DNA from: Flaccisagitta enflata
Taxonomy: Eukaryota; Chaetognatha; Sagittoidea; Aphragmophora
NCBI GenBank assembly: GCA_965153355.1
Contig: OZ231126.1
Coordinates: 1,674,001 to 1,738,000, forward strand
Length of the DNA: 64,000 nt
Reading direction: 5' to 3'
The translations under genes were made by a program, and so were the position numbers. Positions 1 to 12,440 of this stretch are shown in pieces. The notes beneath the pieces are model-generated. The model had not been told where the DNA came from. It saw only the letters and a list, made by a program, of their open reading frames with translations, and ran no database searches. Each line of letters opens with the position of its first letter. Position 1 is the stretch's first letter.

Positions 1-255
1 GGTTATTTTACCAGATGAATTTGGTGGTCAATTTTGACATTTTTTACAATTTTTGATATATCTCCGCTTTGGATAGACAAAGTTAGATGAAATTGGTGAC
101 CAAATTTGAATCTGGTGACCAAATTTGAATCTGGTAAAATTTTTGATCAATATGACCCTCAAAATTTTTGGGAGACTCTAGAAGCAGGTGCTAAAAAGTG
201 AATTTTTTTGCCATGTTGGCTACTTTGGTCAATATATTCAGGCACTTCCGAGATA
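1..255. repeat. Outer arm of a large inverted repeat, left of the 4.7-kb TIR element
   Basis: This AT-rich non-coding stretch is matched in inverted orientation by about 6010-6260 and in direct orientation by about 5276-5500. For example, the segment with GACCCTCAAAATTTTT near 155 reappears reversed near 6085. It is host repeat DNA into which the element starting at 256 inserted. No coding potential was seen. Confidence 0.75.
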
Positions 256-2080
256 CTATCTAGAACATATGTATATCGACAGGCATTTTAAGCAATAACT
301 CTGTTAAGAATAGAAAATTTATAAAAAAATCAGTGAGATTCTGAAACTATTTCGAATTTCTGACCAAATGCCGCAAACCGCATCCTTTTAGCTCAAGGCG
401 TTTAGAATTGACAGGCAAAACAAGATTGATACCTCAATTAGAAAATGGCCAAAAAAATGCATCTAGTTTCTTTACAAGTTACTAAGTCTCCTTTCAGATA
501 GATTGGAGGCTTTTTCCACCCTATTTTTGGTTCTAATTACAGCGCCCAACACCTTTGTTACATTATCTTGGTTGATTTCAACCTCTCTGAATCATTGGGA
601 TTGCAACTGAAGCAAAAAAGAGAACATGGCATACACTAAGGAATTTTTTTAAATAAAATTTTATGAGCGATAGTTATCATGCATTTATATAAAGCATTTG
701 TGTTAAAGTGCTTAGAAAATCCACAAACAAATATGTGTTGAAACCCAAAGACGTATTATTGGGGTGTTTCATAGAGGGCTCATGGTCGAATTTGGGGCTG
801 GCTGTGAAATCACAGTTGGGGTGTAGTTAGATGAAGTCCCTAAGCTCTTTTGTTGGCTTCCCGGAGGCTCCCACGAGTTACTCGGCCTCTGTACAGGTGG
901 CATAAAAGGCCAAAAATGGCCAAAAATGACAAAAAAGCTTCAAAATTCAAATTTTTTGGGTAATTTGATAAGAAAAACCAAAACTTCTTCCTAGTTTACT
1001 CAGTTATAACCTATGGAATTGGGCTATGCTGAAAAACGACCAGCGAAAGCCATGGGGGGCCTCTAAGGACCCCAAAATGACCAAAAAAAGGGCCAAAACT
1101 GACTCATTTTAGGGAAAATCAAAAAATAATGAAAAATAATGAATTTTTTTTTATCAAATTATCGATTTATGCAAAGATATAGTCTCAGTGAAGTACAGGA
1201 GACTAGAAACAGCAAAAAATTCCGACCCTCATTGTTGTATCAGGCCAAAAACAGGTCAAATATAGCCAAAGTTGGCTTAAAATGACAAAAAAGCTTCAAA
1301 ATTCAAATTTTTGGGTTAATTTGATTAGAAAAACCAAAACTTCTCTCTAGTTCACTCATTTACAACTCAAAGATGTGGCCGATGCTTAATAACGGCCAGT
1401 GGATGCCATAGTGGGGCCTCTAAGGACCCCAAAATGACCAAAAAAGGGCCAAAATGACTCATTTTAGGCCAAGTTAAAATATTAAGAAAAATTATGAAAT
1501 TTTTTATCAAAACATCAATTTATGCAAAGATATAGTCTCAGTGAAGTACTAGAGACTAGAATCAGCATAAAAATTTGACCCTTATAGCCGTATTAGGCCA
1601 AAAACAGGTCAAAAACAGCCGTAATTGGCTCAAAAAGATCAAAATGCAGTTTAAAGAGGATTTTTTCATTAATTTCATCAAATTCATCATACTCATGCTT
1701 CAGTTTTGAATGAGCATAAGTTAAAGTGGGAATTCATGGCCAGATTGGGACACTCCAGGCCATTTTAGGCTCTGAAGGCCCTAAAAAAGGTCATAAACAG
1801 GCCCAAATGGGCTCTTCTGCTTCAAAATTCAAATTTCTGCTTTTGTTTCATCAAAGAGATGAACATTTCTATCAAAATCACTTGGTTTGATATTTAAAAT
1901 GAAAGCTAGGCTCAAATATGAGCAGTGGATACCATCAGGGGCCTCTAAAGACCCCAAAAATGGCCAAGAAAAGCCCTGATATGACTAATTTAAGACTTTA
2001 TGAACAAATAGAACTACCCAGTCTAATTCTATTTCCTATGGTTACAGTGTCAGGCTAAAATCAACCTACCCTTACGTTTG

Positions 2081-2507
2081 GGCAGCGGCCCCGGAGGGGA
2101 CAAAGTCCTGTAGAACACAGGGGATTTTCAGTCGTCATTCCGTCCGTTTGTCCCCCCCAGGCCCTCTCAGGCCTGAAATCTGCCCTCTCAGGCCTGAAAT
2201 TTACCCTCTCAAGCCTTGAATCTGCCCTCTCAGGCCTTGAATCTGCCCTCTCAGGCCTGAAATCTGCCCCCTAAGACTTGAAGTCTGTCCTCTCAGGCCT
2301 GAAATCTTCCCTCACAGATTCAAGGTCTGAAAGGGCAGATTTCAGGCCTGAGAGGGTAAATTTCAGGCCTGAGAGGGCAGATTTTGGGCCAGAGAGGGCT
2401 TAGGGGTAACGGACGGATGAACGGATGGACGGACGGACGGACAGACGGACGGACGAATGAAAGTCCCACTGTTCTACAGGACTTTGTCCCCTTCGGGACC
2501 GCTGCCC
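2081..2507. mobile_element. Nested fold-back element with 36-bp inverted ends and 21-bp internal repeats
   Basis: Left arm 2081-2116 (GGCAGCGGCCCCGGAGGGGA onward) is the reverse complement, with few mismatches, of right arm 2472-2507. Between them lie tandem units of about 21 bp built on CCCTCTCAGGCCTGAAATCT; the array inverts near 2320-2400 and is followed by GGAC repeats. It sits at the centre of the larger fold-back. A related end (GACCCCTTTGGGGTCGCTGC) occurs near 39709. Confidence 0.65.
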
Positions 2508-3257
2508 TGCTTCCTCTCACTCCATTTCACAGTCACGCAAAGCAGGGCAACGGGTATCGCTGACTACATATTGCCCTTGGGCGACCTGTTTGATTATAGT
2601 ATCAAGCAAAGAGATAGAGAGAGATACTTATCCAGCTAGAGAGGCATCATTGTTACTAGAATGACTTACATATTTGTTTTTCCATTTTGACCATGGATAC
2701 AGCCAGTGAAGAAAATGTGACAGATCTTTAAATTTTTTTTCCCAGGACAAAGGTCCCTGCAACGCAGAATATCGCGAGAAGTTTTTTTCAACAATTTTCC
2801 GAGCACAAAAATTGAAATGAAAACATTACTTAAAGATTGACCACTTTATATTGTTTAAGTATTACCTGTTTAATGAATGATATCTAAAGAATTTAGTTTC
2901 CAGTATTTGCAAATAGTGATTAGTGTTTCGTATTGGTATATTTCAATATTGCATTAAGTATTAGCATTTTGGCCAAACTTTGATTTACCATTGTATTGCA
3001 ACAATTTTGAAAATATCTTTTGTTGAAAACTGTTTACCTCCTGAATGAAGAATATCCAGGAAGCGTTTCCATCTACTTATTCATTGCGCCTGAGAACTGA
3101 TAAAGAGACAAATTTGGTTACGTTTTCTTCAAGCCCTCAGTCAGGTTTTGTTATCACAAGGTCTACCCAAGTTGCGTGCATATGAGCACGGACAGTGATA
3201 AAGGCCGACCATGCATTTTGAAAGGAACCGGATTGCAAAAACCGCCAGTTAACTCTG

Positions 3258-3486
3258 AACAAGGCCGGATACACGGCCAAACCAGTCGCGGATGGGTGGG
3301 CAGAGGCGAGAATGCGCTTATTTTTAACTCGCGCGTGACAATTCAAGCATGACAGACCGATGGACTGATGGACCAACAGACCAATGGACCAATAGACCAA
3401 CACACTGATGGACCAATGGACCAATGGGCCGACAGACCGACATGAGGACAAAGCCTCTTATAGAGTCGCTTGTCCGCGACTAAAAA
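3258..3486 (+). mobile_element. GCGAC-end family element, type A with variant end motif
   Basis: It begins AACAAGGCCGGATACACGGC, has the 5' motif AGTCGCGGAT before GGTGGGCAG, a run of GACC-type repeats, and ends GAGTCGCTTGTCCGCGACTA. The 5' motif is the reverse complement of the 3' GTCCGCGACT with one mismatch. A second, shorter 3'-end fragment follows to about 3560. Confidence 0.7.
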
Positions 3487-4930
3487 GTATAAGTGAAATT
3501 CGATGGACTGACAGATCAATAGACCAACAGACCAATGTAGAGTTGCATGCATGCATGCAACTTTGAAAAGAAATGATTTCCTGTTTGTCTAGGGATGGGT
3601 GTGTCAAAGACAGTCATTTTTGGGCCGTTTTGGGCCATTTTTGGGGTCTTTAGAGGCCCCCAATGGCATCCACTGCTCATATTTGAGCCTAGCTTTCATT
3701 TTAAAAATATAAACCGAGTGATTTTGAAAGAAATATTCATCTCTTTGACGAAAAAAAAATCAAAAATTTGAATTTTGAAGCAGAAGAGCCCGTTTGGGCC
3801 TGTTTATGACCTGTTTTTAGGGCCTTCAGAGCCTAAAATGGCCTTGAGTGTCCCAATCTGGCCATGAATTCCCACGTTAACTTACCCTCATTCAAAACTG
3901 AAGCCTGAGTATGATGAATTTGATGAAATTAATGAAAAATTCACTCTGAACTACATTTTGAGCCAATTATGGCTGTTTTTGACCTGTTTTTGGTCTGATA
4001 CGGCAATGAGGGTCAAATTTTTATGCTGATTGTAATCTCTAGTACTTCACTGAGACTATACCTTTGCATAAATTGATGTTTTGATGAAATATTTCATTAT
4101 TTTTCTTAATTTTTTAACTTGGCCTAAAATGAGTCATTTTGGCCCTTTTTTGGTCATTTTGGGGTCCTTAGAGGCCCCACTATGGCATCCACTGGCCGTT
4201 ATCAAGCATCGGTCACATCTTTGAGTTGTAAATGAGTGAACTAGAGAGAAGTTTTGGTTTTTCTAATCAAATTACCCAAAAAATTTGAATTTTGAAGCTT
4301 TTTTGTCATTTTTGGCCATTTTTGGCTATATTTGACCTGTTTTTGGCCTGATACAATTGAGGTCAGAATTTTTGCTGTTTTCTAGTCTTGTACTTCACTG
4401 AGACTATATCTTTGCATAAATCTATAATTTGATAAAAAATTTCATTATTTTTCATTATTTTTTTTATATTCCCTAAATAGATCATTTTGGCCCTTTTACC
4501 CCTGGTCATTTTGGGGTCCTTAAAGCCCCCCTAGGGCTTTCGCTGGTTTTTCTTCAGCATAGCATAATTCCATAAGTTTTTGACTGAGTAAACTACAAAG
4601 ACAATTTGGTTTTACTAATCAAATTACCAAAAAAATTTGAATTTTGTAGCTTTTTTATCATTTTTGGCCATTTTGGCCTTTTGTGCTACCTGTACAGAGG
4701 CCGAGTAACTCATGGGAGCCTCCGGGAAGCCAACGAAAGAGCTCGGGGACTTCATCTAACTATACCCCAACTGTGATTTCACAGCCAGCCCCAAATTCGA
4801 CCATGAGCCCTCTATGAAACACCCCAACGTATTATTAAGTATCTGACATGTTTTGGCGGTTTTTCTATGATTCCTATACTGCTAAATAAACCAATCCCCC
4901 ATACTGTCGATATACTTATGTTCTAGATAG

Positions 4931-6280
4931 TAGAAAAAGACAAAAAATCCATGAGCAAATTAAACTACAGTGCAAATATAACCAATGATGCAATCACCAT
5001 ATCAATATGTTAAATCATATTGATTTGGCAGAGCTTCAAAGATCAGAAGGTATGACAAATTAACATTTTTTAAGATTTAGGTCATTTTGGGCTCAAAATC
5101 GGGCAACCTGGCTTTAGAAACTTGACCCAAATTCTATAAGATTATGAAACTAGAGCTCATGAGCTAACCAATGGTACAATCCCCATACTGCTATCACTTT
5201 TTGTTAAAAGCATTTCAAAGATGGAAGGGTATGATGGTTTTTGTTAAAAGCATTTCAAAGATGGAAGGGTATAATGGTTTTTTTACCGGATATATTTGGT
5301 AGTCAATTTTGACATTTTTTACAATTTCCGCTTTAGATGGACCAATATGAATAAAATTGGTGACACAATTGAAGATTTTTTAATTATCTTATTGATTCTT
5401 TTTATTAATATGACCCTCAAAATTTTGGAGGGGACTCATAAAGCAGGTGAAAATAAGTCAACTTTGGTAACAAATTTTGGGTATCCAACCCCCATCCACA
5501 CACCTTCCCCCACCTCCACAAAAAATAAAACATCGGAAACGGGTTTTTTGCCACTTTTTTTACTTGTGCTATCAGACTGATGGATGGATCTATAGAGGGA
5601 CCAGTGGTTGGCCCGACGGATGCATGTACAAAGTCCCAGAAATAGTGAAAAATGTCAAAATTGACTACCAAATTTGTCCAGTAAAAAAACCATCATACCC
5701 TTCCATCTTTGAAATGCTTTTAAATTCTAACAAAAAATGATAGCAGCAAGCGGATTGTACCATTGGTTAGCTCTAGAGCTTTAGTCTTATAATCTCATAG
5801 AATTTGGGTCAAGTTCCTAAAGCCAAGTGGCCCGATTTTGAGCCCAAGATGACCAAAATACCAAAAAATGTAAATTAATCATACCTACTGATCTTCATGC
5901 TCTGCCAAATCTATATGCTTTAATATATTGACATACTGATTGCACCATAGGTTAGATCTTGAACTGTAGTTTAATTTGCTCATGGATTTTTTGTCTTTTT
6001 CTATCTTGGAAGTGCCCAAATTTTTTGACCAAAGTAGCCAAAATGGCAAAAAAATTCACTTTTCAGCAACTGCTTCTAGAGTCTCTCAAAAATTTTGAGG
6101 GTTATATCGATCAAAAATTTTACCAGATTCAGTTAGAGCATCAAAAAATCTTCAATTTGGTCACCAATTTCATCTTAATTTGTATATTCAAAGTGGAGAT
6201 ATATCAAAAACTGTAAAAAATGTCAAAATAGGCCACCAAATTCACTGATAAAATAACTCTCACACCCTTCCATCTTTGAA
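4931..6280. repeat. Nested inverted repeat beside the 4.7-kb element
   Basis: About 4935-5590 and 5620-6010 are diverged inverted copies of each other: the segment around TTTCAAAGATGGAAGGGTAT near 5212 pairs with the region near 5695-5715. A direct short duplication of that 20-mer region also occurs at about 5210-5280. The short ORFs here are not conserved between the repeat copies, so no gene is called. Confidence 0.65.
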
Positions 6281-6869
6281 GAGCTCTCAAATCTTAACAA
6301 AAAATGATAGCAATATGCGGATTGCACCACTGGCTAGCTCTTGAGCTCTAGTTTCATAATCTCATGGATTTCAGGTCAAATATCAAAAGCGAAGTGGCCC
6401 CATTTTGAGCCCAAAGTGACAAAATTTCAAAATTTTCACCACAAAGCACAACCACCTTGGAGATGTGATGAATAAAGGGATTTCGGCGAAGGGTTTTACC
6501 AAGCTAAGATGATGAAATTTGTATTTTAGGCTCAGTACATCATGTATCAAAATAAAAAAGGCTGACGAGTAGTGATATCCAAGAATTACAGTGCTTAAAG
6601 AAACGTAGGGAGTGGTTTTCGGATGTTAAGTTGGCAAGGAATTGGAGAGCTTTTTCAGATGGTTTGGAATGCGATTTTGGTCGAGGGAGAGAAAAAGATA
6701 GAAAGTAGAGAGCGAAAGAAAGGTCAGATTGGATAAAATTGGAATGGTATCATGGAAGGGGATCATGAGAATGAAGTTTATTGTAAAGGGAAAACAAGGG
6801 AGGGGGCATGTACATGGTGTTTCATGCCAAAATAGATATAAGAAAACGATGCCATTCTGCTTCTAAAAA
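6281..6869. other. No gene recognised; tail of the inverted repeat then unique DNA
   Basis: 6281-6430 still resembles the repeat at about 5100-5200 and 5740-5850. The remainder has no long ORF and no obvious repeat. Confidence 0.4.
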
Positions 6870-6879
6870 NNNNNNNNNN
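6870..6879. other. Assembly gap (10 N)
   Basis: Ten undetermined bases are present. The true gap length may differ, so distances across this point are uncertain. Confidence 0.95.
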
Positions 6880-8398
6880 CAGGTGATGTGGTCGTTCCAT
6901 GATGCTTACTAATTTTTCTTTTATTCAACAGATTCGTTTTTTATTATATAGTTAGTAATTTATTTAATTTTGTCTTTTTTTGTTTGGTTCTTTTTGGAAC
7001 ATGTATATTTTTTGCTTATCTGAGCTTTTGAGATATTATTTTAGTCATTATTACTTTAATACTTTCGTGATGACATGTTTTAGTGAATGATGTCTCACTT
7101 ATCTTTTTTCCACTCTCAAGTCAAATCCCAGGCTTGAGTGCTTTGTAGGTCTGCTCCCTTCTTCTTTCTTAATCTCAGAACGGCGCCCTCAACTCGCTGC
7201 CGCCGCTCGCTCCATCCATGTCATGCCTGATCGTTGCAAAATTTGTTGGTGGTATGATCCTTTTCCGACGGGAATCACTATTCGTGCAGTCATCGATCTG
7301 TTGATAGTTAGGGGTGACAAGAGTATAGTGGACGGGGATGCGGCTGTGTCTATAAAATTTTTTTAAGGAATATGTAGTATCGGTTTTTTTAGTAGGTTTC
7401 CATCAGAAATTAGATCGGATTTTGAAATCTTAGTACCCAAAATGGGGCATAGAATGTTAGAAAATGTATGTCTGTCCGCCTCTTCTTAGTGTGTGTGCCT
7501 TCTGTCTCTTTTGCGTGCTTCATACTATTCAGATGTCTTCATGTTCTTTGTTTCTTTTATTTTGTATTGTTTTAGATAAACTATAAGTGGTTGCTGCTTT
7601 GATTTTGTGCTATTTGTTTCATTTACGAGGCAACTACGTAACTCGTCTTTCGTATCATCCAATTTCTGGATTGATTGATTTTATTTAATTATGGCATCGC
7701 TTCTAAAAGTGATTGATTGATTTTTATGATCGTTTGAATGCGCCCTTGGAATTCACTAATTTCACTAATCTCTCATCTTTTTGTTTCAGAAAAACTAATG
7801 AACGGACAATTAACACTAATTTGACTCCGACAGACTCAGGGTTGAAACCACCCAAAGTGGGCCTAAAAGAAAGTTTTATAGACGTGTTTCTGCTTTTATT
7901 AACGTTGTTTTATCTTGTTTTCCGCGGTCTGTTATTTTTGTCTTTTGCCTTTTTGCATTTTTATCGCCGGATTTTAGTATGGTTTTTATCGCTTGCTCGG
8001 TCAGCTAGCTATAGTGATGATATGGATGAATTTAATGGGATGTAATGTTATAAGGGCAGGTATTATCAGGCGTGATGGGCTCTGAAGAAGATGAACATGT
8101 TGTCATGTGCTGTTTCTGTCCTTTATTGTGTCCTATCTCAATTTCCCATACATCTTATAGCTTGGCTGACTGGCAATTAACGCCTACTTCTTCCTTTCAT
8201 TTTTCCCTCTCTCTTCAGTTGTTGAAATTTTTATGGAATAAACGAGACGATCGCCTTCCTATTTTCCAATCGGCCAACTTTCTTTCACCACAAGTCGTCA
8301 GTCAGATAGACGCTCATAGACAGTGCCAGTTGAAACTCGTGGGCGTAACTTATAACAATCGATGGCACATTAAGTTCATGGATAAGCGCAATTGAAAG
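6880..8398. other. No gene recognised
   Basis: This is mixed-composition DNA with two ORFs of about 107-110 codons (7713-8045 and 8072-8395, plus strand). Neither shows a recognisable domain, and their composition looks like translated non-coding DNA. Unannotated exons cannot be excluded. Confidence 0.35.
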
Positions 8399-8399
8399 C

Positions 8400-8716
8400 A
8401 CAGAAACTCCAGAGATAAACACAATCTATAGCACATTCTACAGACTACATTCCACAGACGAGCGCAATGGAGAGTACATAAAGTCCAAACATAAGCTCAA
8501 GTGAGACCAGATTAAGTCCACATACAAGCACAATTGAAAGCATATTGAGTCCACAGACTTGCGCAATGGAAAGCTCATTTAAAAGTCCACAGATAAGCGC
8601 AATTGAAAAAACATTATGTCCATAGACAAACGCAATCAAAGTTCACAGACAAGCGCAATTGAAAGCATATAAAGTCCACAGACAAGCACAAATGTCTGCA
8701 CATTAAGTCCACAAAT
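8400..8716. repeat. Minisatellite, about 33-bp unit
   Basis: Roughly nine degenerate units contain AGTCCACAGACAAGCGCAAT, separated by GAAAGCACATTA-like sequence. Confidence 0.8.
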
Positions 8717-8784
8717 GTTGGACCTCAAGTAGAAAATCAAACGTCAACATCAAAGGGAAAATAAGGTCGGAGTAAAAACGTGAG

Positions 8785-9060
8785 TTGAGGAAGACGCAAA
8801 CTCGCAAACCGGCGAACTCACACACTCGCTCAATTGCAAACTGGCACACTCGCTCACTCGCAAACTCGTACACTTGCACACTTGCTCACTCACTCACTCA
8901 CAAACTGGCACACTCGCTTACTTGCTTACTTGCTCACTCGCAAACTGGCACTCACTCACTCGCAAACTGGCACACTCACTCACCCGCAAACTTGCACACT
9001 CGCTCACTCGCACACTCACTCGCACGTTCGCTCACTCGCACACTTGCACACTCATCGTAG
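8785..9060. repeat. Minisatellite of CACTCGC/AAACTGG units
   Basis: Irregular tandem units of CACTCGCTCACTCGCAAACT type run through the interval. All three plus-strand frames stay open only because the repeat lacks stop codons. Confidence 0.8.
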
Positions 9061-9277
9061 CATTTCCTTAGTATTCGTTATTATTCGTTTAATACGCCAA
9101 CAAAGAGCAGAAAATAGGCCAAAAAGGCCAATAAGGCCAAAGTGGAGCATATGAATGTCTCAGTTGATATCCTCAAGTTTGTATTCATTATGAACGCATT
9201 TGATATGACATTTGAAATTCTCCACACGCGCGGCTTCAGAATTCTCTCTCCCCTGTCTTTATGCCTTTCGAATACAA

Positions 9278-9362
9278 CTACTTGCTCTCTCTCTCTGTCT
9301 CTCTCTCTCTGTCTCTCTCTCTGTCTCTCTGTCTCTCTCTGTCTCTCTGTCTCTCTCAGTCC
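9278..9362. repeat. CT/CTGT microsatellite
   Basis: An interrupted (CT)n tract with periodic GTCT interruptions. It continues into pyrimidine-rich DNA up to about 10050 (CTCCTCCT and TTCC runs) that holds no recognisable gene. Confidence 0.85.
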
Positions 9363-10129
9363 CTCTTCCCTTCATTTTCCCCTTCATCTCCTTTCCATTT
9401 CTATTCGTATTTTATCTCTTCTTTGTGGTCCCCATTTTAGGTGCCTTTCTTTTTTTTTTAAGGTTAAGCACTTTATTTTTGCATTACCTTCCTTCGAATA
9501 TCTTAAAAAGGCTTCCAAATCCGACCTCCGGATTCCGCCATCATACCGTAATGTCTCACGTAGCTCCTTTACAAATTCATGGCACAAGGGCAGGTGCAGG
9601 GGCGAAGACGGCATGCCAAGTGCAATCAAGCCGAGCATGTCATGACGGACCGACAGACCTACAAACTGATGGACAGACTATACAGCAATGGACGCCGGCT
9701 GTTGGGAGTTACACCCATCTTCTTCATTGTTTCCCCTTTCTCAACACCCCTTAGTAACAGAGACCCGCCATCTTCCGCGTTGCTTGGAAATCTTTCTGAC
9801 TCATCCTCAATCTGCTTCACCTTTTCCTCCTTTTCTTCCTCTTCCATTAACTGCTCTTTCTCCTCCTCCTGCTCCTCCTCCTCCTACTTCTCCTACTCCT
9901 CCCTCTTCTTCTCTTTCTGCCTCCGTAGTAACCAAGACGCTTCTTTTTCCCACCCTTCCAGCTTTCCAGTCTATTTTCTCTTCCCTCTGCCATCTTTCCT
10001 TCCCTCTTCTTCCTTGTCTCGTTATTTTCCCCAATTTCCCTTCTTTCTTCGTCCTTAACAACGGATATTCCCACTTGACAACGCCGTAGACGCCATTTTG
10101 CCGGCCGATTTGGTTAACCGACGCCGAAG

Positions 10130-10365
10130 ACAGCGACCGGCCGACACCATATTTGGTCATAACAATACCGGCCAAGATGCCGGCCGGTTTCTGGCCGACG
10201 CCGACACCATATTTGGTCATAACAATACCGGCCAAGATGCCGGCCGGTTTCTGGCCGAATTTGACGCCATATTTGGTCATAACAATACCGGCCAAGATGC
10301 CGGCCAGTTTCCGGCCGACGTTGACGCCATATTTGGTCATAACAATGCCGGCCGGTCACCGCATT
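10130..10365. repeat. Minisatellite with an exact 60-bp period
   Basis: ATATTTGGTCATAACAAT recurs at 10149, 10209, 10269 and 10329, followed by ACCGGCCAAGATGCCGGCC-type sequence. The period is exactly 60 bp, a multiple of three, so ORFs remain open on both strands. These are treated as repeat artefacts. Confidence 0.85.
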
Positions 10366-11216
10366 TCCTTGCTGACACCGACACCAACACCGACGCCGTA
10401 TCGTAATAAACAGGAATAATCTGGAGATGCGTCACAACTTTCTAAATCTACGCTAAAGCGAGATAAGGGAAAGAGAACAGTCTCAGAGGCGAAAGACGGT
10501 CTGCAATTCCCTCAGCGATTCGGGAAGTGAATTATTCGCGTTGTTTGTGTTTATGAGGTGAACACGTACACATGAATCCCAAAAGGAAGTAGCGTAGTGA
10601 GTGAGCGAGCCTGTGATCGGAGCGGGGGAGGGCAGTCTACCTAGTGAGTGAGCGGTGCAAGCGAACAAATGAGGCGAGCGACCGAGTGACCATTTTAAAT
10701 CGCGATTGTCTGCGTGTAGAATCAGCCCCATAGTGAGTTTTTGTTGAGGTGTGATGATGGTAGAGGCAGTGGCACCAATACAATCACCTACGCACAATTG
10801 CACTTATGGCAAGAAAGAGAAGAAAAAGAACAATTTCCCATACTAGTAGAAAGCCATACTGGAATGTCATCTGCCCTTTCGAGGTCTCTGCCAAGAAATT
10901 GGTAAAGGTCCGTACCTTGATGCTTATGAAATAAAATACGTACTTTGTCATTATGTGTCTTCCATGACAAAGTTCATTTCTAATGTCATTTTGCCACACT
11001 TGCAATGACCTTGCATGAAGATGCTCATGAAGTTTGAGTTAAATGGTAAAGACATCCATGATGTTGCCAAGAAGCGAGCCTCACAGTTGTAAAAACTATT
11101 TTACGATGACTGGTTATCAAATGTTTGTCTTGAATGTTTACCCTTCTGTGAGGGGATAATGCAGACAGACGGCGATTAGCTTCTACGATATGGACCATCT
11201 TTTGCAAATAGTGTGT

Positions 11217-11217
<1 letters not shown>
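10366..11217. other. No gene recognised
   Basis: Mixed sequence with short GAGTGAGCGAGC-type repeats at about 10590-10690. The ORFs are short and show no recognisable protein family. Confidence 0.35.

Positions 11218-11290
<73 letters not shown>
11218..11290. repeat. (GA)n microsatellite
   Basis: A nearly pure GA tract of about 70 bp. Confidence 0.95.
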
Positions 11291-11296
<6 letters not shown>

Positions 11297-11637
11297 GCAG
11301 ACAAAGATGGTTTTCACAATATAGACCACCATCGTCTTACGAGATGTCAATGGAGCAGATCATCTACACAAAAGAGCAGAAAATTTGTTCACACGCCTTG
11401 ATGCCACGTAATCGCTTTTTCCTCGCGCCCCTTCCTCATCTTCCTCCTCTACCTCCTCTTCCTCCTCTTTCCCCCCTCTTCTTCTTCCTCTTCCTCTTCC
11501 TCATCATCTTCTTATTCCTTCTCGTCTTCTCCTTTGACTTTTCTTCCTCAATTTTTCTTCCTTCTTCCTCTTTCAGCCTCTCATCATCACCATGGCTATC
11601 TTCTTTTTCACTCACTCTTTCATCCTCATCATCATCA

Positions 11638-11640
11638 CCA

Positions 11641-11709
<69 letters not shown>

Positions 11710-11722
11710 TCGTCGTCGTCGT
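11638..11722. repeat. (GTC)n microsatellite
   Basis: About 25 GTC units with one ATC interruption, within a pyrimidine-rich block from about 11420. The poly-Asp, poly-Ser and poly-Arg ORFs across it are shadows of the repeat. Confidence 0.9.
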
Positions 11723-11938
11723 CTCCCAAGCACCATAGACTGGCTCCACAGCGTGATGACACCATGAATAGAGTGGAGACATGGAATGATGAGTTTAGGC
11801 GGCGGGTGGCCGCTTTCAGGCCGTACTCAGGCCGCATTCAGGCCGCATCCGCCCTCCCCACAACCACCCCCTTACTCCCCATCGGTTATTGGAGAGGCGA
11901 AAGATGGTTCATTGAAATTGCACACAGCATGAGCGTGT

Positions 11939-12090
<152 letters not shown>

Positions 12091-12289
12091 AACAGATTGA
12101 ATGACCAAGTCAAAGAAAAGAAGGAAAGGGGTCAAACGCAAACTGATGCGACACACAGATAAACGGTGTACTAGCAGATATGTAGCACTGGTAAGTGGGT
12201 GTGGGATGGACAGAGCAGTAATTGAGCTCATCCAATTTAGTCAATAAACCCTAACTCATGACTAATAGCACAATCTGAGGCCATCTAAA

Positions 12290-12440
12290 GAGGAAACCAT
12301 CAACTAACCGCAAAAGTCCTTAGCCAATAGAATAAGCAAAAGTCATTGTCAATATCGTAAGCAAAATTCCTTAGCCAATAGCATAAGCAAAATTCCTTAG
12401 CCAATAGCATAAGCAAAAGTCATAAGCCGTTAGCAAACAG
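12290..12440. repeat. Minisatellite, about 26-bp unit
   Basis: Units of CCTTAGCCAATAGCATAAGC plus a short AAAATT/AAAAGT spacer are repeated about five times with variation. Confidence 0.75.

Larger units (their letters stand above)
256..4930. mobile_element. 4.7-kb TIR transposon-like element with TA target-site duplication, fold-back interior
   Basis: The element starts CTATCTAGAACATATGTATA and ends with the near reverse complement (GTCGATATACTTATG then TTCTAGATAG). It is flanked by TA at 254-255 and 4931-4932. An unoccupied copy of the flanking sequence is present in reverse orientation near 5990-6015, reading ACTTCCAAGATAGAAAAAG on the minus strand; this contains a single TA exactly where the element sits. 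Much of the interior is itself inverted: about 780-2030 pairs with about 3600-4810. No transposase ORF was found, so it is non-autonomous. The TA duplication fits Tc1/mariner-type transposition, but the superfamily is inferred only from that. Confidence 0.8.

Noticed and set aside
5959-6216. 85-codon ORF in the nested inverted repeat
   Set aside because: Related copies of the repeat in the same window do not keep the frame, so it is not a conserved coding sequence.
7713-8395. Two adjacent ORFs of about 107-110 codons
   Set aside because: No domain recognised and different frames with no splice logic; reported only as unassigned DNA.
8400-8716. CRISPR-like regular repeats
   Set aside because: Units are contiguous and degenerate without unique spacers, and the window is animal nuclear DNA.
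9560-9720. Possible GCGAC-family element (GGGCAGGTGCAGGGGCG and GGACCGACAGACC)
   Set aside because: Only loose similarity; no 5' start, end motif or 3' hairpin could be found.
11436-11837. Poly-Asp and poly-Ser ORFs
   Set aside because: They are translations of a GTC microsatellite and neighbouring pyrimidine runs, with open frames on several registers.
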